This document shows positions 1-9,462 of a stretch of 64,000 nucleotides of DNA, in pieces. Location: the NCBI GenBank assembly GCA_039111635.1, contig JBCAQO010000002.1, positions 3,100,001 through 3,164,000 on the forward strand, read 5' to 3'. This DNA is from Heterobasidion occidentale (Eukaryota > Basidiomycota > Agaricomycetes > Russulales > Bondarzewiaceae). The stretch's first letter is position 1. The number at the start of each line of letters is the position of its first letter. The notes under the pieces are model-generated. The model made no database searches, had not been told where the DNA came from, and worked only from the letters and a program-made list of their open reading frames with translations. The position numbers and the translations under genes are program-made.

Positions 1-3000
1 AGGCAGGCCTCATTCGACGAGGCCTAGACGCGAATCTCACCGTCAAGGATAGACGGGGGAGAACTCACACTGAACGCGTCCAAATGTTTATCACCAATCT
101 AGGGAAGGACGACATGCTCCTAGGAACGGATTGGCTGAAATACCACGACCCCTCCATCGGGTGGAGGCGCCGTGAGGTACACTTTGATCGTTGCCCCAGA
201 GATTGCCAACAACCATATGGATTGACCAAGGCAAGGGAAGAGCCTACCAAGAAGGCATGGCTAGCGAAACTACGCGGTGACAAGGCTCCTCAGCGGACGA
301 AACCGCATCTTGTCTCAGAACCGGTAGGACCTTCGTGGACGTGGACTAAAGAACAATGGAGCCAAGTACCCACGAAGGAATGGAAAATCCGGTTCATGGA
401 ATTACTCGAGCACAAGTCCCGACAACGCAAAGCTCGGGAATGGCTCGAAGAACAAGTAGCCGAAAGGAACGCCGGCAAGCTCAGCAGAAAGCAGCCCAGG
501 ACGAAGCTTCAGAAAAAGTCGCTGAAGAAGCGCAAACACCGTCTGACTCCTCCGCGATGGATAGCGCAGGAGAACCCGTCATTAGGAAGGTAGCCCCAGA
601 ACCCTCGGGTTCGCAAGCTTTGACGAAGACCTGGAGGAAGAAATCGACACCACCGACTTAAAAGGTCGGGTGCCGACAGAATATCATTCTTACCTCGACA
701 TCTTCAGCGAACGACGGTCACAGAGGCTTCCCCAACATACAGTATGGGACCACGCGATAAACCTCAAACCGTCTTTTGTACCCCAGGCCCCGCGGATATT
801 TCCCTTGAGCCCGGAAAAGCATGACGAGCTAGGGAGATTCGTCAAAGAACACCTTTCCAGAGGAACAATACGTCGGTCAACAGCACATAGCGCGGCCTCT
901 TTCTTTTTCGTAAGCAAGAAAGATGGGAAGCTCCGTCCGGTACAAGACTATCGCCACCTTAACGAACATACTATTCGAGACGTCACCCCCCTACCATTAA
1001 TCCAAGAACTATTGGATATCATTAAAGGCGCAACGGTGTTCTCAAAGCTCGATGTTCGGTGGGGATATAACAACGTGCGCATCAAGAAGGGAGACGAGTC
1101 CAAGGCGGCCTTCGTCACACCCTTGGGACTTTTCGAGCCAACGGTGATGTTCTTTGGGCTCTGTAACTCCCCAGGAACCTTCCAAGCCATGATGAACATG
1201 ATCTTCCAAGAACTCATCCTGGCCCGGAAGATAGCGGTATACATGGACGACATCCTCATCTTCACGAAGACCACAGCGGAACACATTGTGATTCTTCGGC
1301 GAGTCCTCCAAATCCTGCGCGACAACGATCTCTACCTCAAACCAGAGAAGTGCGAGGTTCCACAAGGAAAAGTTGAACTACCTTGGGTACACGATCTCAA
1401 AGGACCACGTCGCTATGGAAGACTCGAAGATTGAAGCTATCCAGGAATGGCCCATTCCACGCACAGTTCGCGACATCCGCTCTTTCTTAGGCTTAGGGAA
1501 CTTCTACCGACGATTCATTGATAAATTCTCTTTGATCGCTCGGCCCCTGCATGACCTCACGAAGAAGGATGTGAAATGGGACTGGACCACGGAGTGCCAA
1601 CAGGCGTTTGATCGACTGAAGAAAATCTTCACCAGCCGACCCGTCCTGTTGTACCCTGACCCGATGCGTCCTTACCGACTTGTTACCGACGCTTCCCTCG
1701 CAGCATATGGTGCAGTCCTCTTACAGGAAGGACCTGATAATGACTGGCACCTGTTGCATACCTCTCAGGATCGTTCTCACCGGCCGAACGAAATTACGAC
1801 GTGCATGATCGCGAGCTCCTCGCCATCATCAAAGCATTGGAACACTGGAAGCACTACCTCGAAGGTGCTCGACAATCCCTTTGAGGTCTGGACGGACCAT
1901 AAAAACCTAGAACACTTTAAAACGGCGCGCGACCTGTCAAGGCGTCAAGCGCGCTGGAGTCTGTTTTTGTCCAGATTTGACTTCCAGCTCAGTTACAAGG
2001 CTGGAACTACTAATCATGCCGATGCTCTGTCCAGGCGTCCAGACCTTAGTGAGGGGGTGGAATCTGATAACAAGGCACAGACTCTACTCCCCGTCCAGAC
2101 TTTTCACCGAGTCCAGCGAAACTCTAGTAGAGCCAAGCGAAGGCATACACGTCAAAACAACAGAACTCGTATCCTCGGACATCCTCTCCTTATTCGACAC
2201 TCGCGCTCGGAACACGATTTGATGGTTCATGTCTCCCTCAAGACACTGCTGGAAAAAGGTCAAACGCAATGAAGGGCGACCTAGGAAAATGGACACATGA
2301 AGAGGGCATTACAAGACGCGCCGGTTACATATGCGTCCCAAAGGAAGCCATCCTTCGACGAATGATTGTCAAAAACGCACCATGACACTATGGCTACAGG
2401 ACACCGGGCCGAGCAAATGACCTTAGAATTGGTCCAACGCCATTAATGGTGGTCAAGCATGACCAAATTGTACACGCATTTGTGGAGGGATGTGCATTTG
2501 CCTATCTACCTAGAATCTTCCACATAGGACCCATCCACCGATCCAACGCTGGAAACCACAAACGTCCCTTGGGCGCTTTATCTCCACCGACTTCGTGACA
2601 GACCTCCGGAAAGCAGAGGCTACGACTCGATCAACGTGGTAGTCGATCAGGGTCTGTCAAAAGGAATAGTCATAACCCCGTGCAAGAAGACGATCACAGC
2701 CGAAGAAACCACGACTCTCTTCCAGGACAATGTGTTCAAACTATATGGCTTGCCAACCAAAGTGGTATCTGACAGAGGTCCTCAATTTGCGGCAAAATTC
2801 ACAAGGGAACTATGGAAAGGAATGTGAATCACCCCTGCCCTCAGCACGGCTTACCACCCTCAAACGGACGGAGAAACAGAACGGTAAACCAAGAGATCGA
2901 GCAATTCCTGCGAGTTTCTGCAACTACCATCAAGATAACTGGGTAGACTTGATCCCTTCGCAGAATTCTCTCACAATACCCGAAGACACTCCGCCACTGG

Positions 3001-3648
3001 AGGTCACCGTTTGAAGTCCTTTACGGGTCAATCCACCATATTCGGTCGACTCAGCTCTGGAGACCAAGGTGCCCGCAGTAACTGAACGTCTGCGGCTAAT
3101 CAAAGAAGTCCAAGAAGATGCGGCCGCAAGTCTACAAATAGCAGCGCAGCATGCCAAGGACCGGGACCTACACAGGAAACTTCCGCAATGGGAAGTAGGA
3201 AACCCAAGTTTGGTTAGAAGGAACCATATTCGGACGACTCATCCGAAATTCAAGCTGGCACCTAGACGCTATGGCCCCTTTTCAGTGACTGAAAGAATCG
3301 GTCCTCTGGCTTATCGGTTGGAAATACCCGAAACGTGGAAGATACACCCGGTGTTTCATGCCTCAATACTCACGGAATATCACGAGACAGAGGCCCACGG
3401 AAGGAACTTCCCTAGACCTGCCCCAGAGATCCTGAATGAAGAAGAACACTACGAAGTGGAGGCCATTCTAGATTCAAGACGCCAGGGACGAGGGACCAAA
3501 TTACCTTGTCAAGTAGTGGGGTCGGATATTCCGAGGCCGATAACACTGGGAACCCTTTGCCGTCCTCAATGATTCGGCCGACGAGGCGCTTCGTGAATTC
3601 CACGAAAGCTACCCAGACAAGCCCCGACCGGCGGCGATTAGGCTTTAG
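1..3648 (+). pseudogene. gypsy pol: retropepsin, RT, RNase H, integrase, chromodomain (broken)
   Basis: Pieces in at least three frames follow the order of a Ty3/gypsy Pol. The protease end (84-593) has a DMLLGTDWL-type motif. The RT (670-1434) has YMDD at 1240-1251 and the FFGLCNSPGTFQ block. RNase H (from about 1660) starts with TDASLAAYGAVL and has DHKNL near 1900. The integrase core (about 2580-2830) has VVSDRGPQF. After 3069 come the GPF..ERIGPLAYRLEIP block and a chromodomain, YEVEAILDSRR ... ADNTWEPF, ending at the TAG at 3646-3648. Joining the pieces requires shifts near 600-670, 1370-1390, 2270-2640, 2830-3069 and 3500-3560. The protein is therefore dead, but its class is clear. A chromodomain at the integrase C terminus is the mark of chromoviruses. 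Confidence 0.85.
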
Positions 3649-3653
3649 AAAGA

Positions 3654-3663
3654 TATAAAAAGG
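3654..3663 (+). promoter_or_regulatory. TATA box just after the gypsy pol stop
   Basis: TATAAAAAGG begins 6 nt after the pol stop codon and about 70 nt before the first ATG of the downstream decayed ORF. It is a good TATA match by eye. Whether it drives a separate transcript for that ORF is inference. Confidence 0.4.
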
Positions 3664-3721
3664 AGACACCCCCCTCTTCAAAGCAAGAATCCTCCCAGTA
3701 CATGTCCCGACAAATCCTCCC

Positions 3722-5080
3722 TTGATTACTTCCCCTGGCCGTGCCATCCTCATCGATGACGGGGACTCCTACCTCCTCCCCTTCAAGAACCCCTCGCCAG
3801 ACATCATTCTGGCCGTGGCAAACCCGACACTGGACCGCCCTAGCCGAAGCAGCCGCCAACGACACCAGAAGGAGTTCCTGTACAAAACAGTGTCCACCAA
3901 ACCGCGCTCACCGACGAAGATCGATCGGATCCCCGAGCCTCACCACGGTTTGAGAGAGCTCATGACGAGCTCGATGAAAGACGTCAAGCAGAAGGAAGGC
4001 ATGCTCCGTCAACGCCTCCGGCGACCGACAGCGTTGGCTCAAGGAGACGCAAGAACAGGAGACGAGAGGCGGAAGAAGACCAGTAAACCCTTCGAACCTG
4101 GCATCGCCTACAACTGTTGAGGCAGGTGTACAAGAACCAGCAAACGGCTGGTACATCAGCTGCCAGGACCAGAGGGCCCCCTACCCGTAGTCGAGATCTG
4201 CCACCCCGGAGAGTTGGAGGGCTAGGAGACGCACTACTCCAGCGTACCACCATCTCCGCGGTAATTCAGATGGCCACAGCGCGCCTTACAAAGGCTCGCT
4301 AACTTCTTCGCAGGGCAACCAGGAAGCGAGAGCGGACGACATACCCCGACGCCTCGCTGACGCGAGCGACCAGGTCAGGCTTCTGGCCTATGCAGATGAT
4401 CATAGGGCCGCCTCCTGGTATGCCGAGGAAATAATGGGGCTTACGCCCTAACTCATTCATCCGGACGAGTTCTCCTCCTTCATCAATCTGGAGCTCCTAC
4501 CCGCCTCATCTCGCGCACCGACACAGGACATTCAAGTCACGCCCGTCCCGTTCGGACTGACCCATTCCGCGTCCAACCATGGAGCGAAGCTAGCAGAGCG
4601 GTACCGGCTACAAGCAGCCGAGACGCATCCACCCAGACCGAATACGTCTGGGCTACGGTCCAACGACAGGCACGAAGAAACCGAGAGGCCCTTCCTCCCA
4701 TATCGGCAGGACAATCCACCGGGCAGGACGCAGGAGGCAGCAATGAGGAGCATCCTCCAAGGTACAGGAGGAATGAGGGACGAGGGAGCCAGAGAACAAG
4801 GGCAACCCTTCAACCCAGGCGAAGCAGTCCTAGAAGAACTCGACCAAGAGATTCGCCGATTCCAGACCGTCCTCGAGATAATCGAGTTGAAGGAGCGCAT
4901 CCACGGATTAGTAGAAGAACTCCAATCCGCCAGCGCCCGACTCAGCGAACTACTTCCTGGACTCGAGCGGAACTAGACGCCTGGGACGAGGTCGAAGGCG
5001 ACAATTACGATGACGTCGACCCCTACTATCGACCAGATGAAGGGTATGGGGATTACGGAGACATCGGCGGAGGATACTAA
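3722..5080 (+). pseudogene. decayed extra ORF between gypsy pol and 3' LTR, function unknown
   Basis: Coding-like sequence continues after pol in changing frames. The first piece (3722-4120) starts MITSPGRAILIDDGDSYLL. A second can be read from about 4330 through an in-frame TAA near 4450 to the stop at 4974-4976. It contains a heptad-like helix (VLEELDQEIRRFQTVL, then ELKERIHGLVEELQ), probably a coiled coil. A third frame runs on to a TAA at 5078-5080 and ends in an acidic Asp/Tyr/Gly-rich tail (DPYYRPDEGYGDYGDI). I recognise no domain. Its position is where env-like genes sit in some gypsy elements, but no signal peptide or membrane segment is visible, so an envelope function is not supported. 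Gag-like or regulatory roles remain open. Confidence 0.45.
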
Positions 5081-5179
5081 ACCAGGGAGTTGAGGAACCC
5101 CTGGTTTTAACATGATAACGGAGAGGAAAGGACCCTCCGCATCACAGGTACCGGTTGCACGCACAGGACGCCGGAACGG

Positions 5180-6787
5180 ACGTCCTGCATGACGTTAAAC
5201 TGTGAAAAGATAAGAAGGCAGGGGAAGTACCTGACCATTTCGCGTTGCAGCCCTCCGGTCTCAAGATGAAGGACAAGCATTCAACACTCTCGTTGTCAAG
5301 AGGTATTCTGACAAGCGAATCGGGCGTCCCGCTTGGATCCCCAGTTTTACAGGGCCCTTTCCGCATTAGGAGGCCCTTAGGATTCACAACATAACTGGTA
5401 CATGAATGATGCATGAATATTGGTGGGAAATCGTGTTGCATACCCGCCGCTGGGAAACGGTGGATAAAACCTCGCTGTCAAGGTCTGACAGGTGTCTTGG
5501 ACGTCCCACTTTGGATCTCCAGTTTTACAGGGTCTTTTCCGCATTAGGGGACCCTATCTGCGATGCAGGAACTGATGGCCGCACTCCATTAGTACCCAAA
5601 ACGGAGAAATTACATCCGCAACGATGTAAAAACTACGAAAGGCTTGGTCCGCAATGACGATAAACTAGTTACCGTCCGGAACGACGCTAAAGCTACCAAG
5701 ACCCTCGGAGCGTGGTTGTATTCTGGCAGACGGTGGAAGTGAGGGCCTCCACCGTTGCAGAACCCTGCCGACTAGGTCGAGGCGCTTCCATATTCCATAC
5801 GCCCTACAGTAAAAGAATATGGGGTCGACACGGTTCAATTCCGTGCGAGGGGTTTGGGGACATGGAGCGGGTTGCCAGTCTTTCGACGACAAGGCCACGA
5901 CTACTCCATGGCGCGCCCATTCTACCCTTGAAGTCCGAAGCAAGGATTCCGCTTCAAGGGCCAGTCAAGAGGCAACTGGGATCGTGCCTCGTGCTTGCTA
6001 CATCCGCAACGATGTAAAACTACGTACGTCCGCAAAGACGTTAAACTACCGCTCCTTTCAGCATAGGAGATGTCGATCGACATCGTTGTTGACGCCACGA
6101 TGTTGATCTAGTCCGCAATGACGATAAACTATTTACTCCTTCAAGGATAGGAGACGTGATTGATGGTCACGACCTTGACCATCAATTAGTAGAAATGACC
6201 TTAAACTACCCTCACCCCGGAGGATTAAATCTATCGAGGCTCGGGAGGTTCAAGCCAGGCGATAGCGGACGTCCGCAATGACTATAAAACTAGTTGCCGT
6301 CCTTCATGACGATAAACTGAGCTGCCCTTCTGTCTACAGGGCCATGTGAGTCGTGTCAAAATAGACTTTCACGTCTATTCTCGCGACTCTATAAGTTATC
6401 CGGTTTGATATAGTATAAACCGTCACCATCTTGCCTCAATGGGAACCCTGTTCAAGATGGCTTGTACTTGGTCTAGGGCCCTATGTGCATCACCGATGAA
6501 TGTTCCGGCGCACAGAAATGGTCTACCATTTTGTTATAGGTACTCCTACGTTGGAAGATGGATAGGTCCGCAATGACCTGGCATAAACTAGCAGGGCAGT
6601 CCGCAACGACTTACGTATAAACTAGCCTCAGTCCGCAACGACTTAAGGATAAACTAGCCGACGTCCGCAAAGACGCAAAACTACGAAACGTCCGGCACGA
6701 CGGTTAAACTACCAGGGACCTACCTTACGGCTGACCCCGCATAATTACCGTCAAGGTGGATACCATGGTCTATTCAAGAGACCATGG
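5180..6787 (+). repeat. dense array of short covarying stem-loops in the gypsy 3' region
   Basis: At least 14 copies of one unit occur: a 3-7 bp stem, a 6-nt loop (usually CGCAAC, CGCAAT or CGCAAA), then within a few bases TAAACTA or TAAAACTA. Stem left arms start at 5180, 5610, 5647, 5673, 5999, 6026, 6111, 6271, 6298, 6564, 6598, 6630, 6662 and 6689. The stem bases change in pairs: ACGTC/GACGT, TTACATC/GATGTAA, AGGTC/GACCT, AGTC/GACT, CGTC/GACG. Longer hairpins lie between them, for example 5730-5755, 5788-5822, 5925-5960, 6159-6186, 6348-6389, 6426-6460, 6516-6531 and 6763-6787. No reading frame spans the segment. A structured RNA or DNA function is inferred. Confidence 0.75.
5293..5555 (+). 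repeat. imperfect tandem duplication (about 85 bp unit, 180 bp period) with paired stem changes
   Basis: Segments near 5291-5380 and 5473-5560 are alike: TGTCA hairpin, then CGTCCC, then GGATC.CCAGTTTTACAGGG, then TTTCCGCATTAGG. The differences fall on both sides of stems: TTGTCA/TGACAA (5293-5298 with 5309-5314) against CTGTCA/TGACAG (5475-5480 with 5486-5491), and AGGGCC/GGCCCT (5351-5356 with 5372-5377) against AGGGTC/GACCCT (5529-5534 with 5550-5555). Confidence 0.7.
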
Positions 6788-7531
6788 GGTTCAAAATCTA
6801 TTCCTCAAAGTCCTTAACCTTCGTGTCCAATACCCTTAGTGAAAAACAAACTCTGGACGAACACTCAATCTCTAACCTGACAAGGCCACCGTATGGGGCT
6901 GACAGAGTTAGGGATCTTCAAAGGGGTCTTGCCGGACTCAAGACAAGTCAAGAGAAATGTTCGCTCTTGATAGGTTGGTGGGCCTAAGCCTTAGTAAAGC
7001 GATCAACCCCACACCTGGAGTCCCCCTCGATACCGGAGATCAAGGAGATGAAGATCTATCCTGGAAACACTGAGACATGGCCTTCGGCATTTTTGAGAGA
7101 AGAACGACACACACCCATCCACAGACGAGTTTCTATTTTATCCTATAATCATTCGCACAACACCTTTCTGCATCGTCGCCAGATGACACTGGCTCATCAA
7201 ACCTACCAGGGAGCCCTGGTCGAGTAGCTGCCTATTGACTCTAGGAGTGTACTCACACAAAACGTACGGTGAAGGAAGAACACCGAGGGCGACGCAATAT
7301 TGTGGCTCATGTTGCTAGGAACCTAAATCAAACAGCTCAACGGAGACGGAAAACTCCTAGGCGTTGTAAACGACGTAGGTCGGTCCTCGCCCCAGAAAAC
7401 GAAGCGACATTGGGAAGACGCATCCCAATCTATTTGACGATCAGCAAGCAATTGTATGTGGAATGACGATGAAGCTCGCTGCTGCTCAAGCGAGTAGTCC
7501 CCTCAGGAGTTGGGACCTAGAAAGGGGGTAA
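6788..7531 (+). other. gypsy 3' non-coding segment ending in polypurine tract
   Basis: I see no convincing gene here. Short open frames (6784-6987, 7269-7466) have no recognisable motif. The segment ends in the purine run at 7519-7530 directly before the LTR, the expected plus-strand primer site. Confidence 0.5.
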
Positions 7532-8151
7532 TGTTATGACTTGACCGATCGGGGCCCTTCACGGCGGTCTAACCGATGGATCAAGCATCACATGCTAGGC
7601 GGCTCCACTTACGGAGCGTACATCAAGGTATTCGGCATGTCCTTAGGAGCCGACAAGACCGATGGTTCTCCAAGACATCGGTAGAGGCTATATGAGAGGG
7701 ACATGAGGCTTACGGAGTTCACACAGTGATAAGGGAGGCATTCACATGCCATGGGCTTAGGGCTTATGGGTAAGCACCTCGTCGCACCATGATGGATCAG
7801 TGCGACTGGAGAAGTACAAGAGTAGGCGCCGATGAGAAAGACGGCGGCCACAGCTCTCCTAGGATGGAAACCTGGAGAAGCACACGGACTCTTACCCTAT
7901 ACCCCATACAGTATATAAGGCCCATAGAATAGGCTGAGGATCTTCAGTCTATTCTCTTTCATTCATTCGTATCTTCGAATACGAACCTCTTCGTTCCCCT
8001 GTATCCACACATACAGGATTCTTAGAGCCAATCATTATTCCCTCCTGTATCAACGCCTGATACAGTCGAGACTCTGTCCACCACTCAGTCCATTGTGCGA
8101 CCTAGGGAAGAACCTGTTACTCTTGGGTTACTGAACGAGTAGTTCGTAACA
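7532..8151 (+). repeat. gypsy 3' LTR, 620 bp
   Basis: It starts TGTTATGACTTG and ends GTTCGTAACA, giving TGTTA/TAACA inverted ends. A TATA box (GTATATAAGG, 7911-7920) lies about 240 bp from the 3' end and is followed by pyrimidine-rich TTCTCTTTCATTCATTCG, as expected for U3/R. A purine tract precedes it. The matching 5' LTR is outside the window, so its age cannot be judged. Confidence 0.8.
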
Positions 8152-8201
8152 TCCATCGTCTTCATCCATTGGAGTCTACGACTATACGAACCAGTGGAGG
8201 T

Positions 8202-9093
8202 TTAGCCTAGGGACCCCTTCGTGCATCGGTGCACGTGATAGGTCTCCGACCTAACACCGTCAGTCTTCTTCGGCTTAGGACACTTGTCCCGAACGTGACC
8301 CTTCTCGCCGCAGTTCCAGCACGCGCCCCGAAATGGTCGCTTGCTCTTTCCTCCTCCTCCACTGCCTCCCGTCGCTAACAAGGCAACGTCGTTTGCATTC
8401 GAGTTGCTGTTACTGCCACCAGTGTTTGCCCCTCGTTCGCGCGTGAGACGCTCATACTCCTCGACCACAAGGTCCATCAGGACTTGAATATCAAATTTCT
8501 TCTCTGCCGAGGATCCTCCGATAAGACGAGCAGATGCAAGGAGACCGCTCGCATATTGGCTAAGTTTTGTCGGGAGTGACCGGAATCACAGTCGACTGAT
8601 AGTCCTGATCGGAAATCTCGACACCGCATGTCGCAAGCTCCTCCTTCTTCGCAGCTAGATCTTTGAAGAAGGTGTCGACATCGCCAGAACGAGGCACGCG
8701 CAGGTCGAGGAACTCCTTGCGAAGTGCGGTCTGAGCAAATGCACTCTTCGTAGTGTAGTCGGTGACAATGGAGGCCCAGCGTGCGGCTACTGTAGCAATC
8801 TTGTTGGTGCGAATAACAGTTGAGTCAGGGAGTCGTTGTGAGAGAAGATACTTGGCAGATGCTTCGTCATCGTCCCAAGTCTGAATTGTGGCGAGTTGCT
8901 TCTCGGATAAGGCTGCACCCGCAGCAACTGTGAATGAGGGGCGGGGAGCGGTGCCGTCAAAATGGCCCCACTTCTTCTTTGCGGCGATAGCATCCTTGAA
9001 GCGAATTGAGAAGATGACCCAGTTGGTTCCCTTCGGGTCCAGCTTGGGCACATTTGATGGGAGGGTGTCGGTAGAGACGGGAACAGCAGACAT
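8202..9093 (-). pseudogene. gag remnant of the older (outer) Copia element
   Basis: Reading leftward from 9093, the frame starts MSAVPVSTDTLPSNVPKL and resembles Copia Gag (UBN2-type) with KLDPKGTNWVIFSIRFKDAI. It ends early near 8560 (TPDKT, stop). The expected continuation, LSQYASGLLASARLIGG, lies in another frame, so a 1-nt shift is inferred there. The second piece (8202-8477) holds a CCHC zinc knuckle, CWNCGEKGHVRDKC, preceded by a Gly/Ser/Asn-rich linker. Reading stops near 8202 and the gypsy element begins at 8151. Protease, integrase and RT of this element are absent here and probably lie beyond the gypsy copy, outside the window. Confidence 0.75.
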
Positions 9094-9147
9094 GGTATCG
9101 AGGCTTGTTACGAAAGGTTATGAGTAGAGAGTGGCTTAGCAGATTAA

Positions 9148-9152
9148 GGCAG
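9148..9152. repeat. target site duplication GGCAG, left copy
   Basis: GGCAG abuts the left end of the inner Copia element and is repeated at 14257-14261 beside its right end. Five bp is the usual Copia duplication length. Confidence 0.85.
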
Positions 9153-9451
9153 TGTAGAAATACGGGCTAGAAGGTAATATCTCAGCGTCTATTAGAACAC
9201 TAAGAAAGGCTATACGACATCTACCTAGAAGGTAATATCTATTCCAAAGTATTGTAAGTGTCAATCTGAGAGTATGTAATAGAAGCGGGCTCACCTCAGC
9301 GTCTATTAGAACACTGAGGGAAGCCTGCGCTGGCCGCGCTCGTAGTACGAGTGCGGTGGCTGAGAACTGTATAGTATCTCGGTAATACCCGAGCCAATGA
9401 GAAGTGAGTTAAGTAATATGTAAGAAATAGGTGATTTGCCTTAATTCAACA
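9153..9451 (-). repeat. 3' LTR of inner Copia (299 bp)
   Basis: Identical to 13958-14256 except at 9352. On the minus strand it contains, in order: X (9313-9295), a 56-nt GTGAGC..AATAG intron-like segment (9294-9239), Y (9238-9225), a 25-nt spacer (9224-9200), X again (9199-9181) and Y again (9180-9167). X is TGTTCTAATAGACGCTGAG and Y is ATATTACCTTCTAG. Confidence 0.92.
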
Positions 9452-9462
9452 CACCCCCTCAA
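9452..9462 (-). promoter_or_regulatory. polypurine tract of inner Copia
   Basis: On the minus strand the bases TGAGGGGGTG stand directly before the 3' LTR. The tract overlaps the pol stop codon (9459-9461). Confidence 0.7.

Larger units (their letters stand above)
1..8151 (+). mobile_element. Ty3/gypsy chromovirus LTR retrotransposon, 5' end outside window, decayed
   Basis: The order of parts is protease, RT, RNase H, integrase, chromodomain, an extra 3' ORF, a stem-loop-rich segment, a polypurine tract (AGAAAGGGGGTA at 7519-7530) and a 3' LTR beginning TGTTATG and ending CGTAACA. This order is typical of Ty3/gypsy chromoviruses except for the long 3.9-kb stretch between pol and the 3' LTR. 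Coding frames are broken by several frameshifts and stops, so the copy cannot make a full polyprotein. Just right of the LTR, the remains of a Copia gag on the opposite strand begin, so this element appears to have inserted into that Copia. The 5' LTR and gag lie outside the window. Confidence 0.85.

Noticed and set aside
3722..5080. Envelope gene in the post-pol ORF
   Set aside because: No signal peptide, membrane helix or cysteine pattern is visible. Position alone is not enough.
5180..6787. CRISPR-like reading of the hairpin array
   Set aside because: Spacing is irregular, units vary in sequence, the genome is eukaryotic and the array sits inside a retrotransposon.
9200..9224. The 25-nt GT..AG spacer in the Copia LTR as a second intron
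   Set aside because: It is too short for spliceosomal splicing (12 nt in the other family). Only the 51- and 56-nt segments are plausible introns.
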